A stretch of 28,122 bases of DNA from the NCBI GenBank assembly GCA_002245135.1, contig NGBS01000958.1:1-28122 (forward strand), given 5' to 3'. Positions 9,508 to 17,910 of this stretch are shown here, in pieces; within the stretch, counting starts at the first letter, position 1, and the number at the start of each line of letters is the position of its first letter. The DNA is from Proteromonas lacertae (lineage: Eukaryota; Sar; Bigyra; Opalinata; Proteromonadidae). The notes under the pieces are model-generated. The model was not told the DNA's origin and did no database searches. It saw nothing but the letters and a program-made list of their open reading frames with translations. Both the position numbers and the translations under genes were made by a program.

Positions 9508-10617
9508 ATGTCATTTTTCTCATACCAGCATGACTTATATCATGAAGTAAACTTTGAAATGATAAGAGATCGTGAGTTATATATGATTTATTTTGTTTGT
9601 TCACATCAACCTATGTTCCTTATAAAGAATCTTCTATACACTGTAGATGGTATGTGTGATACAGAAATACAATCAAAGTTCGCAAATATTGTATGTGGAT
9701 ATAATAATTATAATAATAGTTTTCTATTTTTATAAATAAACAGAATTATTTATTTGATACACCATATCTTAAACAATTTTTTCAAGTTTACATGGAAAGC
9801 ATTGAAAGTCAAAATATAGTACAATAAATGAATATCATATTTAGGAAGTAACAGATGAAATAGCAGAATTATTTTATCAAATACTTAGAAAATCTAAAGA
9901 AGTAGACCTATATATTATAGAAATATATCCAATAATAGAATACAATGTTCCAATAGTATTAACTACTACTACAGAGTGTAATCATGTTGGATTAAAGATT
10001 TGGGAATCATCTCATATTCTAAATGAATATATTCTACAACACTCATCTTTATTTGAAAATAAAGTAGTTTTAGAATTAGGGTCAGGTGTAGGTATTAGTG
10101 GAATAGCATTAGCGTTGTATGTAAAATGTAAACAAGTTTTATTAAGTGATTATGATGATGAGATTATCAATAACATGATTAATAATGCATTATTGAGTAA
10201 TTAATTTATATTATATTTGTATATAGATAAAGATAATTTAAAAAGTCCAATTAAAGCTATTAAATTAGATTGGTTTAATTATACAACAGAACAAATAGAA
10301 TTGTTAGGAAAAATTGATGTAGTAATTGGAGCAGATATTGTATTTATTTTTCTTATATATTCTAATAGACTTATGATGTTGATTTAATAGTAGGATTAGT
10401 TCCTTTATTAGCTGAACTTGCTAAGAAGATAGATAATATTGTTTTGGTTGCAACAATTAGAAATGAAGATACATTTCAATATTTACTAGATTTGTGTATA
10501 AAGTATAATTTAGAGGTTGATCAAGAATTATTTGATGTTGCTAAACTAGAATATTTCCCTTATATATGCATTTTAGATTCATTGAAGTTTAAAATACTCA
10601 ATTTTGCACTTAATTAG
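9508..10617 (+). CDS. EEF2KMT: FAM86/EFM3-type lysine methyltransferase, five exons
   Basis: This is a class I SAM-dependent methyltransferase of the FAM86 family (human EEF2KMT, yeast Efm3), which methylates a lysine of elongation factor 2. Exons are 9508-9690, 9744-9785, 9845-10196, 10227-10339 and 10369-10617; all splice phases fit and give 312 residues. The family stretch before the SAM site is visible (IVLTTTTECNHVGLKIWESS), then motif I VVLELGSGVGISG at about residues 149-161, an acidic post-I loop SDYDDEI at about 176-182, GADITYDVDLIVGLVPLLAE where family members have ADVVYDP, and VLVATIRNEDTFQYLLDLC, which closely matches the TVRNPET segment of FAM86. METTL22 was considered but lacks that last motif. 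The N-terminal 110 residues are less conserved. No frame breaks are present. The neighbours are unrelated. Confidence 0.85.
9691..9743 (+). other. Intron, 53 nt
   Basis: Donor GTATGTGGAT and acceptor AAATAAACAG. It joins SKFANI to NYLFDTPYLKQFFQ in phase 0. Reading through instead meets a stop within 45 bases of the donor. Confidence 0.65.
9786..9844 (+). other. Intron, 59 nt
   Basis: Donor GTTTACATGG, weaker than the GTAT donors used elsewhere here, and acceptor CATATTTAG. It joins KQFFQ to EVTDEIAELFYQ in phase 0. Confidence 0.55.
10197..10226 (+). other. Intron, 30 nt
   Basis: Donor GTAATTAATT and acceptor GTATATAG. Splicing in phase 1 joins INNALLS to NDKDNLKSPIKAIKLDWF; without it a stop follows two codons after the donor. 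Confidence 0.8.
10340..10368 (+). other. Intron, 29 nt
   Basis: Donor GTATTTATTT and acceptor TTCTAATAG. Removing it yields ADITYDVDL, the family motif ADxxYD, uninterrupted. Confidence 0.85.
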
Positions 10618-11003
10618 AAATTAGATTTTTAAAAATGTGTTATTTTTGTTTTTTGTAATAAAAATATATTTCACAGCTGAGAATGCAATATTAAATGAAA
10701 TGAATATATTATTGTTGATAATCAAAGAAAAGAAATAATTGAACATTATTTTTATTTTTAGAATGATTATTTTATTACTAGCTAATTATAGTTTAAAATT
10801 GCTGATAGCATAAAACAATTGTAAATAACTAATACATAAAACTAGTTAATTTAGGTAATAATTGAATATAATAATGAGTATTAGACAATAAAAAATACAT
10901 CAATCGATTTCTCTATTTATGCTGGGCTCATATATGCCCTTAGTTTGACTTTCTGATCATAATCGAAATCTAATTTTCTTAAAAAAATTCAAAAAACAAT
11001 GAT

Positions 11004-11059
11004 AGATAGGATGGTCACCATACTGTGTGATATGATAACATATGGTGACCATCCTATCT
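11004..11059. repeat. Perfect hairpin, 19-bp arms
   Basis: The arms 11004-11022 and 11041-11059 are exact reverse complements, separated by 18 bases. The arm core is GGATGGTCACCATA. It lies about 390 bases after the methyltransferase stop and about 80 before the transposon end. It has no T-run that would make it an obvious terminator. It may be a tiny MITE or a footprint of one; no target duplication is clear. Confidence 0.8.
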
Positions 11060-11348
11060 CGAATAAAATAAAATATAGAGTTCAAGCCAAATCACTTTTG
11101 AAACGAATTATATTTTATTAATCATTATTTTTTATGCAGATTGTTGCAATTAAATGTTGCTAAATTTCATAATACTTGTACTAGCCATCAAGTTTGGCAT
11201 TTCTGTAACGACTCTTTCCAAAAAACATATTTTTTGTTGCAAATCACTTATTCGAACCTCAAGCTCTAATTTTTCGTTTTATAATTCCTCATATAATTTC
11301 ATCTCACAAACACACATTTAAAGATAATTTTAGATATATAATTTTTTA

Positions 11349-12322
11349 TTATGGTATATAATTATGATTATATAAAATTCTGTTGCCTGAATTAAGTATA
11401 AGACTCTCCATATCTTTATCGTGGTGTATAGATGCGTTATCTAAGAATATTACCACTGGAGCTAAATGCTTAACATCCTCAAGCAATTGTCTAATATAGG
11501 AAGTAAAAACTGTAATACTATTATTACCAAGGTCACACATTGAAGAAATAATAGTAATTTCGCTTGAATTACATCTCATACGAACTATAGGAGTCTCTCC
11601 AATTGGTGCACGTGCACGTCCTGTAGCAAGACCCATTTGCCAATGAGTCTCGTCTACATACACAGGTCTAAATCCACTCTCTTGGAATTGAATTAGCTTT
11701 CTAACAACAGTTATTCTTTGTTGAATTAAGTCAGGTATATTATCTTTATTACAACCTCTAATTACAAAACGTTTTAATTTTATGTTAGGCAATCCATCAT
11801 CCATCATCCTTGTTGTTAAATGTCGATGGATAGTTGAAGTGCTTACTGTTTAACCTGTTTCATGTGCAATTACAGCTTGAAGTTCTTTCAGACTACTTTT
11901 GTTATTATCTCGAATTTTATTGATTAATATCAAAGATTCCGATTCTCCAAGTATGCGTTGTCTTCCTTTCTTAGTTGCAGACTTATCAATATCACCTCCT
12001 TTGTTTAGAATTCTTAACAAGTTTTTACTCTGGTGATGTTTATATTGGTCATACTGGAGTAGTACTCAGGAGTAGTTGTTTTACCGTGGTAGGCAAATAA
12101 CCTTTTCATTGTATCTAACTGAGAATGAGTAACCTTTTAATATACTCTCTTCTCAGATTGTTCTTTAGCTTTAGCTTTAGGTTTAGATTTTTTGGAAGAT
12201 ATAACTTCTAATAGTTGAACATTATCTGGTACTCCTGATATAGGCTCAATTACTACATCATGTAAAACCTCAACTTCTGGTGAATTCTGTAGAAACTCAT
12301 TTCTACAGAATTCATCAGTCAA
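11349..12322 (-). pseudogene. Tc1/IS630-type transposase, decayed
   Basis: A cut-and-paste transposase of the DDE superfamily. The N-terminal part (12322-12137) is not recognisable and ends in a basic Lys-rich patch. A helix-turn-helix region follows (about 11990-11810: SATKKGRQRILGESES, SLKELQAVIAHETG, then TVSTSTIHRHL). The catalytic part (11807-11349) shows the first Asp in PVYVDETHWQMGLATGR and the second in VVIFLDNASIHHDKDM. The reading ends just after NRILYNHNYIP, where relatives have LPPYSPxxNPIE, so the third acidic residue is missing. In-frame stops are also present after EKRVY, after RVKTC and after AHETG. The product cannot be active, but the element keeps its terminal repeats and could be moved by a related enzyme. 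Confidence 0.8.
12282..12313. repeat. Perfect 14-bp-arm hairpin inside the transposase N-terminus
   Basis: Arms GAATTCTGTAGAAA (12282-12295) and its exact reverse complement (12300-12313) flank four bases. It lies in the 5' coding part of the decayed transposase, where it encodes DEFCRNEFLQNS. It may be a chance duplication or a regulatory hairpin in the transposon transcript. Confidence 0.75.
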
Positions 12323-12683
12323 ATTTACGTAACGTAGTGTCTATAAATGTTATATGAAGATTATATACCATAATCAACTAAGAATTATTTTATTTATAAA
12401 ATTTAAGCTTTATTTATATGTTTTTATAAAAATAAAAAGAACTTTGGCGCGATTAAGAGCTTGAGGTTCGAATAAGTGATTTGCAACAAAAAATATGTTT
12501 TTTGGAAAGAGTCGTTACAGAAATGCCAAACTTGATGGCTCGTACAAGTATTGTGAAATTTAGCAACATTTAATTGCAACAATCTGTAAGACTTTTGTTA
12601 TAATGCTAATTAATTATGTAAATTATGAAAACAACACTCCCACAGAAACACGATCTATCATTTGAACCAATTAGGACCAGAGA

Positions 12684-12932
12684 TTAATAATCATTTTGGT
12701 ACTCTGGCTCCTCCTCCTCCTCATCTACTATATATTGTGACAAGTTATCATCATTATCTTCCTCTGTAGTACTATCTTCTTGTTTTTGGTTTTTGGTTGA
12801 AATGTTTTTTTGATTTATTTTCTTTCTTTTAAATCTTGGAGTTTTAGATGTACTGCACTTTCTTTTTGTGGATACCACCTTTAACAACTTGTTGTTGTCA
12901 TCATCATCATCATCATCCAGATTATCAAACAA
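12684..12932 (-). CDS. Acidic low-complexity protein at left edge of the fossil element
   Basis: The reading has a run of Asp near its start, a basic centre (FKRKKINQK) and an acidic end (DEEEEEPEY). It resembles no family I know. It overlaps the integrase reading in antisense over about 65 bases; the integrase-like residues only begin beyond that overlap, so the junction may be a rearrangement point of the fossil. Confidence 0.35.
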   Translation of the reverse strand: MFDNLDDDDDDDNNKLLKVVSTKRKCSTSKTPRFKRKKINQKNISTKNQKQEDSTTEEDNDDNLSQYIVDEEEEEPEYQNDY

Positions 12933-13578
12933 CGAAGGAATATCATATTTTCAAAAAGATGGTTCTGAGCATAAAATAGAGTCATTATTGGATAGATCAG
13001 TGAGTGTGATAAAAAGACTGTTGTACAAACACTTGGTGGATCTGGGATATGATGCAACTACATATATGGCAGATATTGATCACAATGATAAGCATATTAT
13101 ACCAGATATGAATTATAAATTGAAACTAGATAGTATAATACAGGAAGTGATAGATGACTATAACAACAAGCCATTACCAGGAATTAAAGGATATACACCA
13201 AATGAGGTATTCCATAGTCCAGAATTACAAAAACAAATATTACAAAAATCAATTAACTACAACTTAAAGAATTATGAAAAATTGGATCATACTGGTCAAA
13301 ATTTCGAAGTAGGTGATTTGGTGAGATTCAAAGAGAGAAGACGTAAAATGGATAAGAACATATACTGGTCAGACAATGTATATAAGATAATCAAGAAAAA
13401 TCGATATTCATACAATTTAGGTGATATCAATGGGAATGACATTCAAGGTTTTTCATTAATTCGATTCAAGCACTATGAGTTGCAGCAGTTAGTGAGAAAA
13501 GATGATGCACCAACAACATGGTTTAGAAAAATACTGGAGAGACCCAAGAGAAAGAAGGGAGACAAATCAATATTGTAA
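12868..13578 (+). pseudogene. Retroviral-type integrase part of the Polinton-like fossil
   Basis: Polinton integrases belong to the rve superfamily and insert the element into host DNA. Seen here are the end of the catalytic core (YFQKDGSEHKIESLLDRS, the helix that carries the last acidic residue in the family), NKPLPGIKGYTPNEVF, and a C-terminal SH3/chromo-like part: FEVGDLVRFKERRRKMDKNI, IYWSDNVYKIIKKNRYSYNL and the basic tail. Only this portion of the integrase is recognised, so the gene is treated as broken. The first 25 or so residues of the reading are Ser-rich and probably not integrase. Confidence 0.75.
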
Positions 13579-13989
13579 CGAATAAATTTTTACTATGCTA
13601 TATATTGTATATGTTGTTTTTTATTATTGGGCATTGGATAGACTAGCTACGATGAGGGCTGCGTTTCTAATTTATAATTATTTATTTATTTATTAAATTA
13701 ATTTCACAAGGAATTTATGGAAGTTTAATAATTTCTACTTGGATGTGTTGTTTAATATTGCGCCATTGAAATTCGGCTTGAATCATCCTGGCACGGTATA
13801 TCGAAATGCCCTTTTTTTATTTAATTGGGATCTGATAGACTGTGCAAGGAAAAAAGAGTCATGCAGCTGGCATTAGTGGTTCGATTCCTAGCACAGACTA
13901 TTAGTAATCCCATTTTTTTTAATTTCTTTTTTTTTTAATATTTTATTATACATATACATATACATATAGTATATTCTATTTTTTTATAT
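13579..13989. other. Non-coding spacer in fossil element with a structured hairpin
   Basis: No coding similarity is seen. It holds the stem-loop annotated at 13826-13912 and a related opening motif upstream (GGCATTGGATAGACTAGC near 13630, compared with GGGATCTGATAGACTGTG near 13828). Confidence 0.5.
13826..13912 (+). repeat. Imperfect stem-loop with B-box-like motif and T-run
   Basis: The left arm TGGGATCTGATAGACTGTGC and the right arm ending CTAGCACAGACTATTAGTAA TCCCA pair imperfectly over about 26 positions. Inside the loop region GGTTCGATTCC (13878-13888) is an exact match to the RNA polymerase III B-box, and a run of eight T follows the stem. It does not fold as a normal tRNA: too few bases lie between the putative acceptor and T arm, and the T stem mismatches. 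It could be a tRNA-derived remnant or a small pol III transcript. Confidence 0.45.
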
Positions 13990-14142
13990 ATGCTTACACT
14001 ACCACCACAGATTGAATATAAATTACCAGAACTTGAATCCAAGGTAACAAAGAAATATCATTTAAGTGGCCCAGACATCTACTTGGATTTGTATAGCCTA
14101 CAATTCCTTATATTTTTTTATCATCGAAAACCTATATACTAA
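13990..14142 (+). CDS. Small ORF in fossil element, unknown
   Basis: A 50-residue reading, starting MLTLPPQIEYKLPELESKV and ending in an aromatic stretch. It begins just after the pol III-like stem-loop and T-run. No family is recognised. The composition is coding-like (Pro, Glu, Lys, balanced hydrophobics), but the length makes it weak. Confidence 0.3.
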   Translation: MLTLPPQIEYKLPELESKVTKKYHLSGPDIYLDLYSLQFLIFFYHRKPIY

Positions 14143-14166
14143 TGGTATTTTGAGTTAACACACAAA

Positions 14167-14397
14167 ATGATTAACATGATCATGAGTCAACGTTTGATAT
14201 TAGTGTTTGTAGGTCCTTGTGAATTAGGAAATAGAGATAGACCCAAAGTTACATATACACCAACAATGAAAAAAGTAATCATTAGAATGCCACAAAGATG
14301 TTTTAATGGCAAGATGCCAATATTCTTCAAATGTACTCATATGGATACAGAGATGATAGAATATATTGAAACTCATACAATATTTCACCACACATAG
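14167..14397 (+). CDS. Small ORF in fossil element, unknown
   Basis: A 76-residue reading with ATG, MINMIMSQRLILVFVGPCEL, followed by a basic centre (RPKVTYTPTMKKVIIRMPQR). No family is recognised. It converges on the protease gene, which ends 57 bases further on the other strand. Confidence 0.35.
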   Translation: MINMIMSQRLILVFVGPCELGNRDRPKVTYTPTMKKVIIRMPQRCFNGKMPIFFKCTHMDTEMIEYIETHTIFHHT

Positions 14398-14453
14398 AAT
14401 AATAAAAAAAACAGAAGAAAAAATAATTAAGTAATAATTATATATATTATATA

Positions 14454-15535
14454 TTATATTAAACCAAATTGTTTTTTCATTAACCTAATTTTTGCTTCAC
14501 CCACTATTGTATTATAGTCAGTAGCCTTTTTGAAACTACACTGATCTCTTAAAATATTTTTCAAAAAATTAATAGCAAAAAAACCACAGTTGGCAGTATT
14601 TGAATTTTGATTCTGTACTCCATTGATTTTAAGTTCATACCTTTCATTATGATACTTCTTTAATTTTTTCAAATTTTTTTAAATTCTTCTAAGTGTTGAG
14701 GATCTTCACCAAATGAATCATAGTACAGGAATTGCTTTTTGATATTGTCAACTACTAAGGCCACCCAATGACCTATAGAATCAGGGCTAGCTTGTGTGGT
14801 GAGTGTATTGATTATGATTCCCCATTGATTCTTCTTTTTGGGTATAGGAAGTACAAGCTCGTCCCAGCAGAACATTCCCATGAACTTTCCATGGAAATAA
14901 TTGAACTCATTTTTCACAATTAACTCTATATCAAAGTTCGATAAGGCATCTGAAGTGATACTGTTATACAAAACTTTCCTACGTGAAATTAATTTCTTTA
15001 CTTTTTTATTATTTCCATTACCTATTCCAAAGTAACTCATAGCTTCACTGAGTTGTTTTGCTTGATCTAAATTACTCACTGCTCTACCAAAATTAGTGAG
15101 TGAACTTGGAATTGTTTGTTGTGAACGTTTCACGTAGTTATCCATTATGATTGCATTCTTGTGTTGATATGGTGTTGGTTTTAACCAGTTTAATAAACCA
15201 CCTGCATCTAGCAAACCAAAACAAGCAGTCAATGCACTGAATACTGTTCCTATACCTGCAACAGTTTGTAATGTACCTGTTGGATCAGCTGCAACAGCAG
15301 TTTTTGCCATTGATGGCATAGCTTTTGATAATTCACTAATACCTTTAACTGCTGCTGCAGCAGTTGTTGCATCACCTCCATTTGCAGCTGCAGCTACAGT
15401 TGCTGCTGTTTTTAATGTATCACCTACATTTTTTGCATCTATATTTCCAATATTAGAAAATTTGTAGAAGAATGGAACTAATTGAAACAAGTATCGAACA
15501 TATGGATGAGTATTGAACATAAATTGAAGTACCAC
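14454..15535 (-). pseudogene. Adenain-like cysteine protease with Ala-rich N-terminal region (fossil)
   Basis: Polinton and adenovirus proteases of this type mature capsid proteins. The visible family marks are the His region (SIGHWVALVVDN), the acidic region (FLYYDSFGEDP) and the Cys region (NSNTANCGFFAINFLKN, with a preceding Gln). Upstream lies a long Ala/Gly/Thr-rich stretch (TAATVAAAANGGDATTAAAA and beyond) and a hydrophobic segment GTVFSALTACFGLLDAGGLL, not part of the usual protease core; it could be a fused virion component. The start is probably the ATG at 15520 (MFNTHPYVRYLF). The gene looks broken, with about one break. Confidence 0.75.
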
Positions 15536-15539
15536 ATTA

Positions 15540-15800
15540 CATACAAGAACCCTGATGTTGCTCCATTTACATTAATTTCAGTGACATATTGACTTGATAT
15601 AATTACTTTTCACTTGTAATGACGGTTTGACTTAAGTAATTTTAAAACGGATTTATTTCTTAATTCAAATGATATATCATCGAATATAAATATATTCTCT
15701 GGGTAATCATAATTATCTTTGTCTATATCTTTGATATTATCTAATACTGCATCCAATATATTGACTCTATCTTCATTCACTACTGAATCATAGCAATTAT
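15540..15800 (-). pseudogene. A32/FtsK-like packaging ATPase part (fossil)
   Basis: In Polintons this ATPase pumps DNA into the capsid. A reading on the minus strand shows a Walker B-like strand ENIFIFDDISFE, then KSVLKLLKSNRHYK and VIISSQYVTEINVNG, which match the NRH...ISSQY pattern that follows Walker B in these ATPases. Only the C-terminal half is recognised; no Walker A is found in the window. It lies immediately before the protease gene, as in related elements. It is treated as broken. Confidence 0.65.
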
Positions 15801-15821
15801 ACTCAATTTGAATTGTAATAT

Positions 15822-15891
15822 AAGTTACAACTGGCGCCAGCTGTAACTTGAATTGTGATGTATCTTACAACTTAGGCCAGTTGTAAGATAC
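15822..15891. repeat. Twin adjacent palindromes
   Basis: The first palindrome, 15822-15849, has arms AAGTTACAACTGGC and GCCAGCTGTAACTT (one mismatch). The second, 15860-15891, has perfect 13-bp arms GTATCTTACAACT around TAGGCC. They are ten bases apart, share the pattern TTACAACT-centre-AGTTGTAA, and lie between two minus-strand genes of the fossil element. Terminator, processing or protein-binding roles are possible. Confidence 0.75.
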
Positions 15892-15930
15892 AAGTTTAAC
15901 CAAAAAAACATAATATAAAGTGAAATAAAT

Positions 15931-16167
15931 TTAAATAGTCATTTTCCTTTGTTTAGTGATTTCAATAAGAGACTGAATATCCTTAAGTGTCTTATCATGT
16001 TCTAACCCTTTATTCATCATGGCATCTATATTATTTCTAAGTTCTTCTATGTCTGTATTGTTTGGAATACAATTGTGTGCCTTTAAGTATTTGAAAAGAG
16101 CCAAAGCTATCATATACAATACAAATACGAGAACTGAAAGCAAAACAGTTGTTAGATCAAAGTCCAT
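15931..16167 (-). CDS. Small single-pass membrane protein of the fossil element
   Basis: 78 residues from ATG at 16167. An N-terminal membrane segment (TTVLLSVLVFVLYMIALALF, residues 6-25) is followed by a charged, probably coiled helix (about 38-78). The family is not recognised. Small membrane proteins are common next to capsid genes in Polinton-like and virophage-like elements. The reading looks whole. Confidence 0.6.
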   Translation of the reverse strand: MDFDLTTVLLSVLVFVLYMIALALFKYLKAHNCIPNNTDIEELRNNIDAMMNKGLEHDKTLKDIQSLIEITKQRKMTI

Positions 16168-16234
16168 GTGTGTTTATGAGAATCTTATATAAGAAAACAA
16201 AATTAATCAAAGTAATGTATTTATTATCAATAAA

Positions 16235-16882
16235 CTAACTTACAAGACATTGGTTATTATTAATATATTCATCCTTAATGGATCTTGGCGATATTGGAGA
16301 TAAGTCATAATCTGTGAGATTGACATTGTCATTGTCATTTTCAAGCTTGACTTGTATTTCTTCTATTTCTTTATTACTATCATTAGGAGGAGGAGGAGGT
16401 AATATATTAGCTTCATGATTCATCATAATAACACTTTCTAATAATTGATGAATTTTTTCAAAAGATGGGTTTCTTTTCTCCTTAATCTTGTTAACACACT
16501 CAAGGAACATATTAGGTGTAATGCACACAGTCTCATCTACATCAGAAATACCTAATCTTTGAATTAATTTCTCTTTACTCTCATCCCACCAACATCCATT
16601 TTTGAATCTATATTCCAAGTCTAATCTATACTGTTCATCGACGTATTTGAGTATATATCTGATCTCACTATAAGTTAATTCCTTTTTATCACCACATATC
16701 AAATTCCATAATTTAGATTTGGTTGGCGCCCTCATTTTGCCATCCCTTCTAAAGCAATTAATGAGTATTTGTTTATCAGAGTTCCAAAAGTTATATGGCA
16801 CAGTACGATATTTGTGCTCCTGATCGTTATTCATTTTTAAAAATAAAAGTGTAATTAATACTAATAATGACAATATTGACAT
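16235..16882 (-). CDS. Membrane-anchored protein of the fossil element, unknown
   Basis: ATG at 16882 is chosen; the frame extends upstream without another ATG. This gives 215 residues with an N-terminal membrane segment (MSILSLLVLITLLFLK), a globular part with conserved-looking Trp, Cys and Tyr (NFWNSDKQILINCFRRDG, NGCWWDESKEKLIQRLG), a Pro-rich hinge (LPPPPPN) and an acidic tail with SPISPRS. No family is recognised. Its start lies 36 bases from the minor capsid start on the opposite strand, so the two share a very short promoter. The reading looks whole. Confidence 0.6.
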   Translation of the reverse strand: MSILSLLVLITLLFLKMNNDQEHKYRTVPYNFWNSDKQILINCFRRDGKMRAPTKSKLWNLICGDKKELTYSEIRYILKYVDEQYRLDLEYRFKNGCWWDESKEKLIQRLGISDVDETVCITPNMFLECVNKIKEKRNPSFEKIHQLLESVIMMNHEANILPPPPPNDSNKEIEEIQVKLENDNDNVNLTDYDLSPISPRSIKDEYINNNQCLVS

Positions 16883-16918
16883 TATTAACGAATTTATTTT
16901 CAAAATAGATTTTATCTT
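16883..16918. promoter_or_regulatory. Short divergent promoter region
   Basis: 36 bases separate the start codons of the membrane protein (minus) and the minor capsid gene (plus). The stretch is AT-only in most positions, with no obvious TATA consensus beyond its composition. Such compact divergent starts are typical of small viral genomes. Confidence 0.45.
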
Positions 16919-17878
16919 ATGTTAGTTTCGAATCATCGTGTATACTACTTAAATTCTGATATGATTGTATTATCTGATTCCATGGGTGGAGGAAACAAGT
17001 ATAAGAAGACATTAAAATTGCAATCATTCGATGATGATTATACTCATGTCAGCTTATTACATGCTGTTATACCCAATTCATTCCCAACTATACAGGAAGA
17101 AACAAATGATGAGTTTTCATTAGTATTCACATTGGGATGGAGACATGATGTTCAAGTAGATGCACCAAAGTATCCAAACATCGTAAAACATCTCAAAATA
17201 CCTGAAGGATTTTATGATGAAACTCAGATATTAAGTATGATTAATAATTTAGTCAAAAATATGACATATGATGTTTTTGGAATAAATGATGCTGCATATA
17301 ATGAAGAAGGTTCACATGTGTCTATTATACAAGGAAAAGGAGATTTATTTCGTATAGACAATTTCGATGATAATTAAACATATCATATTGAGGTAGCTAA
17401 TGATATGAATATAATATACTATCAAAAAGACCCAGTATATTGGATAGAAAAATTAGAGATCATCACCAAAGATCTTAGTTACAAAATATTAGGTATACCC
17501 AAAAACAATTACTGGTGTTGTTTTAAAGAATATATTCCATCTGAAGAACCAGAGAATCAACAAGAAATTATGGTTAAGCCATTCCCATTTACTCAATTGC
17601 CATTTCGTCCTTCTTTGATATGGGTTAATTCTATATCCATTAGATTAGACATAGTGAATATTATGCAGGATTCAAATGTATTAGAAAATATACCCGTTTC
17701 AAATCCAGAGTTACCATTTATTACATATCAGAATAATGACATATTGAATACATCGAAGAGATTCAATAATACCTATAGCAATGGTATGATCACTATTCAG
17801 ATTACTCAACAAAATGGCTATGAGCTTAATCTTGATAATATTGAGTTTAATTTAGATATTGTTGTATTTAAAGTCTAA
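16919..17878 (+). pseudogene. Minor capsid (penton-like) protein region of the fossil element
   Basis: The position directly before the major capsid gene, the size (about 320 codons) and the pattern fit the Polinton minor capsid protein, a single jelly roll at the vertices. Visible marks are a start with SDSMGGGNKYKKTLKLQSFD, the HVSLLHAVIPNSFPTI strand, the LKIPEGFYDETQILSMINNL segment (family members have IPxGxYxxxxLxxxIN), and a beta-rich second half. It looks broken, with about one break. Assignment rests on order and pattern, not a search. Confidence 0.65.
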
Positions 17879-17910
17879 TTTTTATATTTCTTTATTCTTT
17901 TGTTTTTCTA

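Larger units (their letters stand above)
11137..12586 (-). mobile_element. Tc1/IS630-type DNA transposon with 130-bp terminal inverted repeats
   Basis: The outer 130 bases at 11137-11266 and 12457-12586 are inverted copies that stay in register over their whole length, with two mismatches by eye. Both ends open with CAGATTGTTGCAATTAAATG. Between them, on the minus strand, is a decayed transposase with the DDE-type marks of the IS630/Tc1/mariner superfamily. The right end is followed by TA, the usual target of this superfamily, but the left flank reads TG, so the duplication is damaged or the end is off by a base or two. The near identity of the repeats suggests a fairly recent insertion, although the transposase is no longer open. 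Confidence 0.85.

Noticed and set aside
9508-10617. METTL22 as the identity of the methyltransferase
   Set aside because: The C-terminal VATIRNEDTFQYLLDLC segment matches FAM86/EFM3 proteins and is not a METTL22 feature.
13826-13912. A functional tRNA gene
   Set aside because: The B-box is perfect, but the distance from the putative acceptor to the T arm is too short for D and anticodon arms and the T stem is mismatched.
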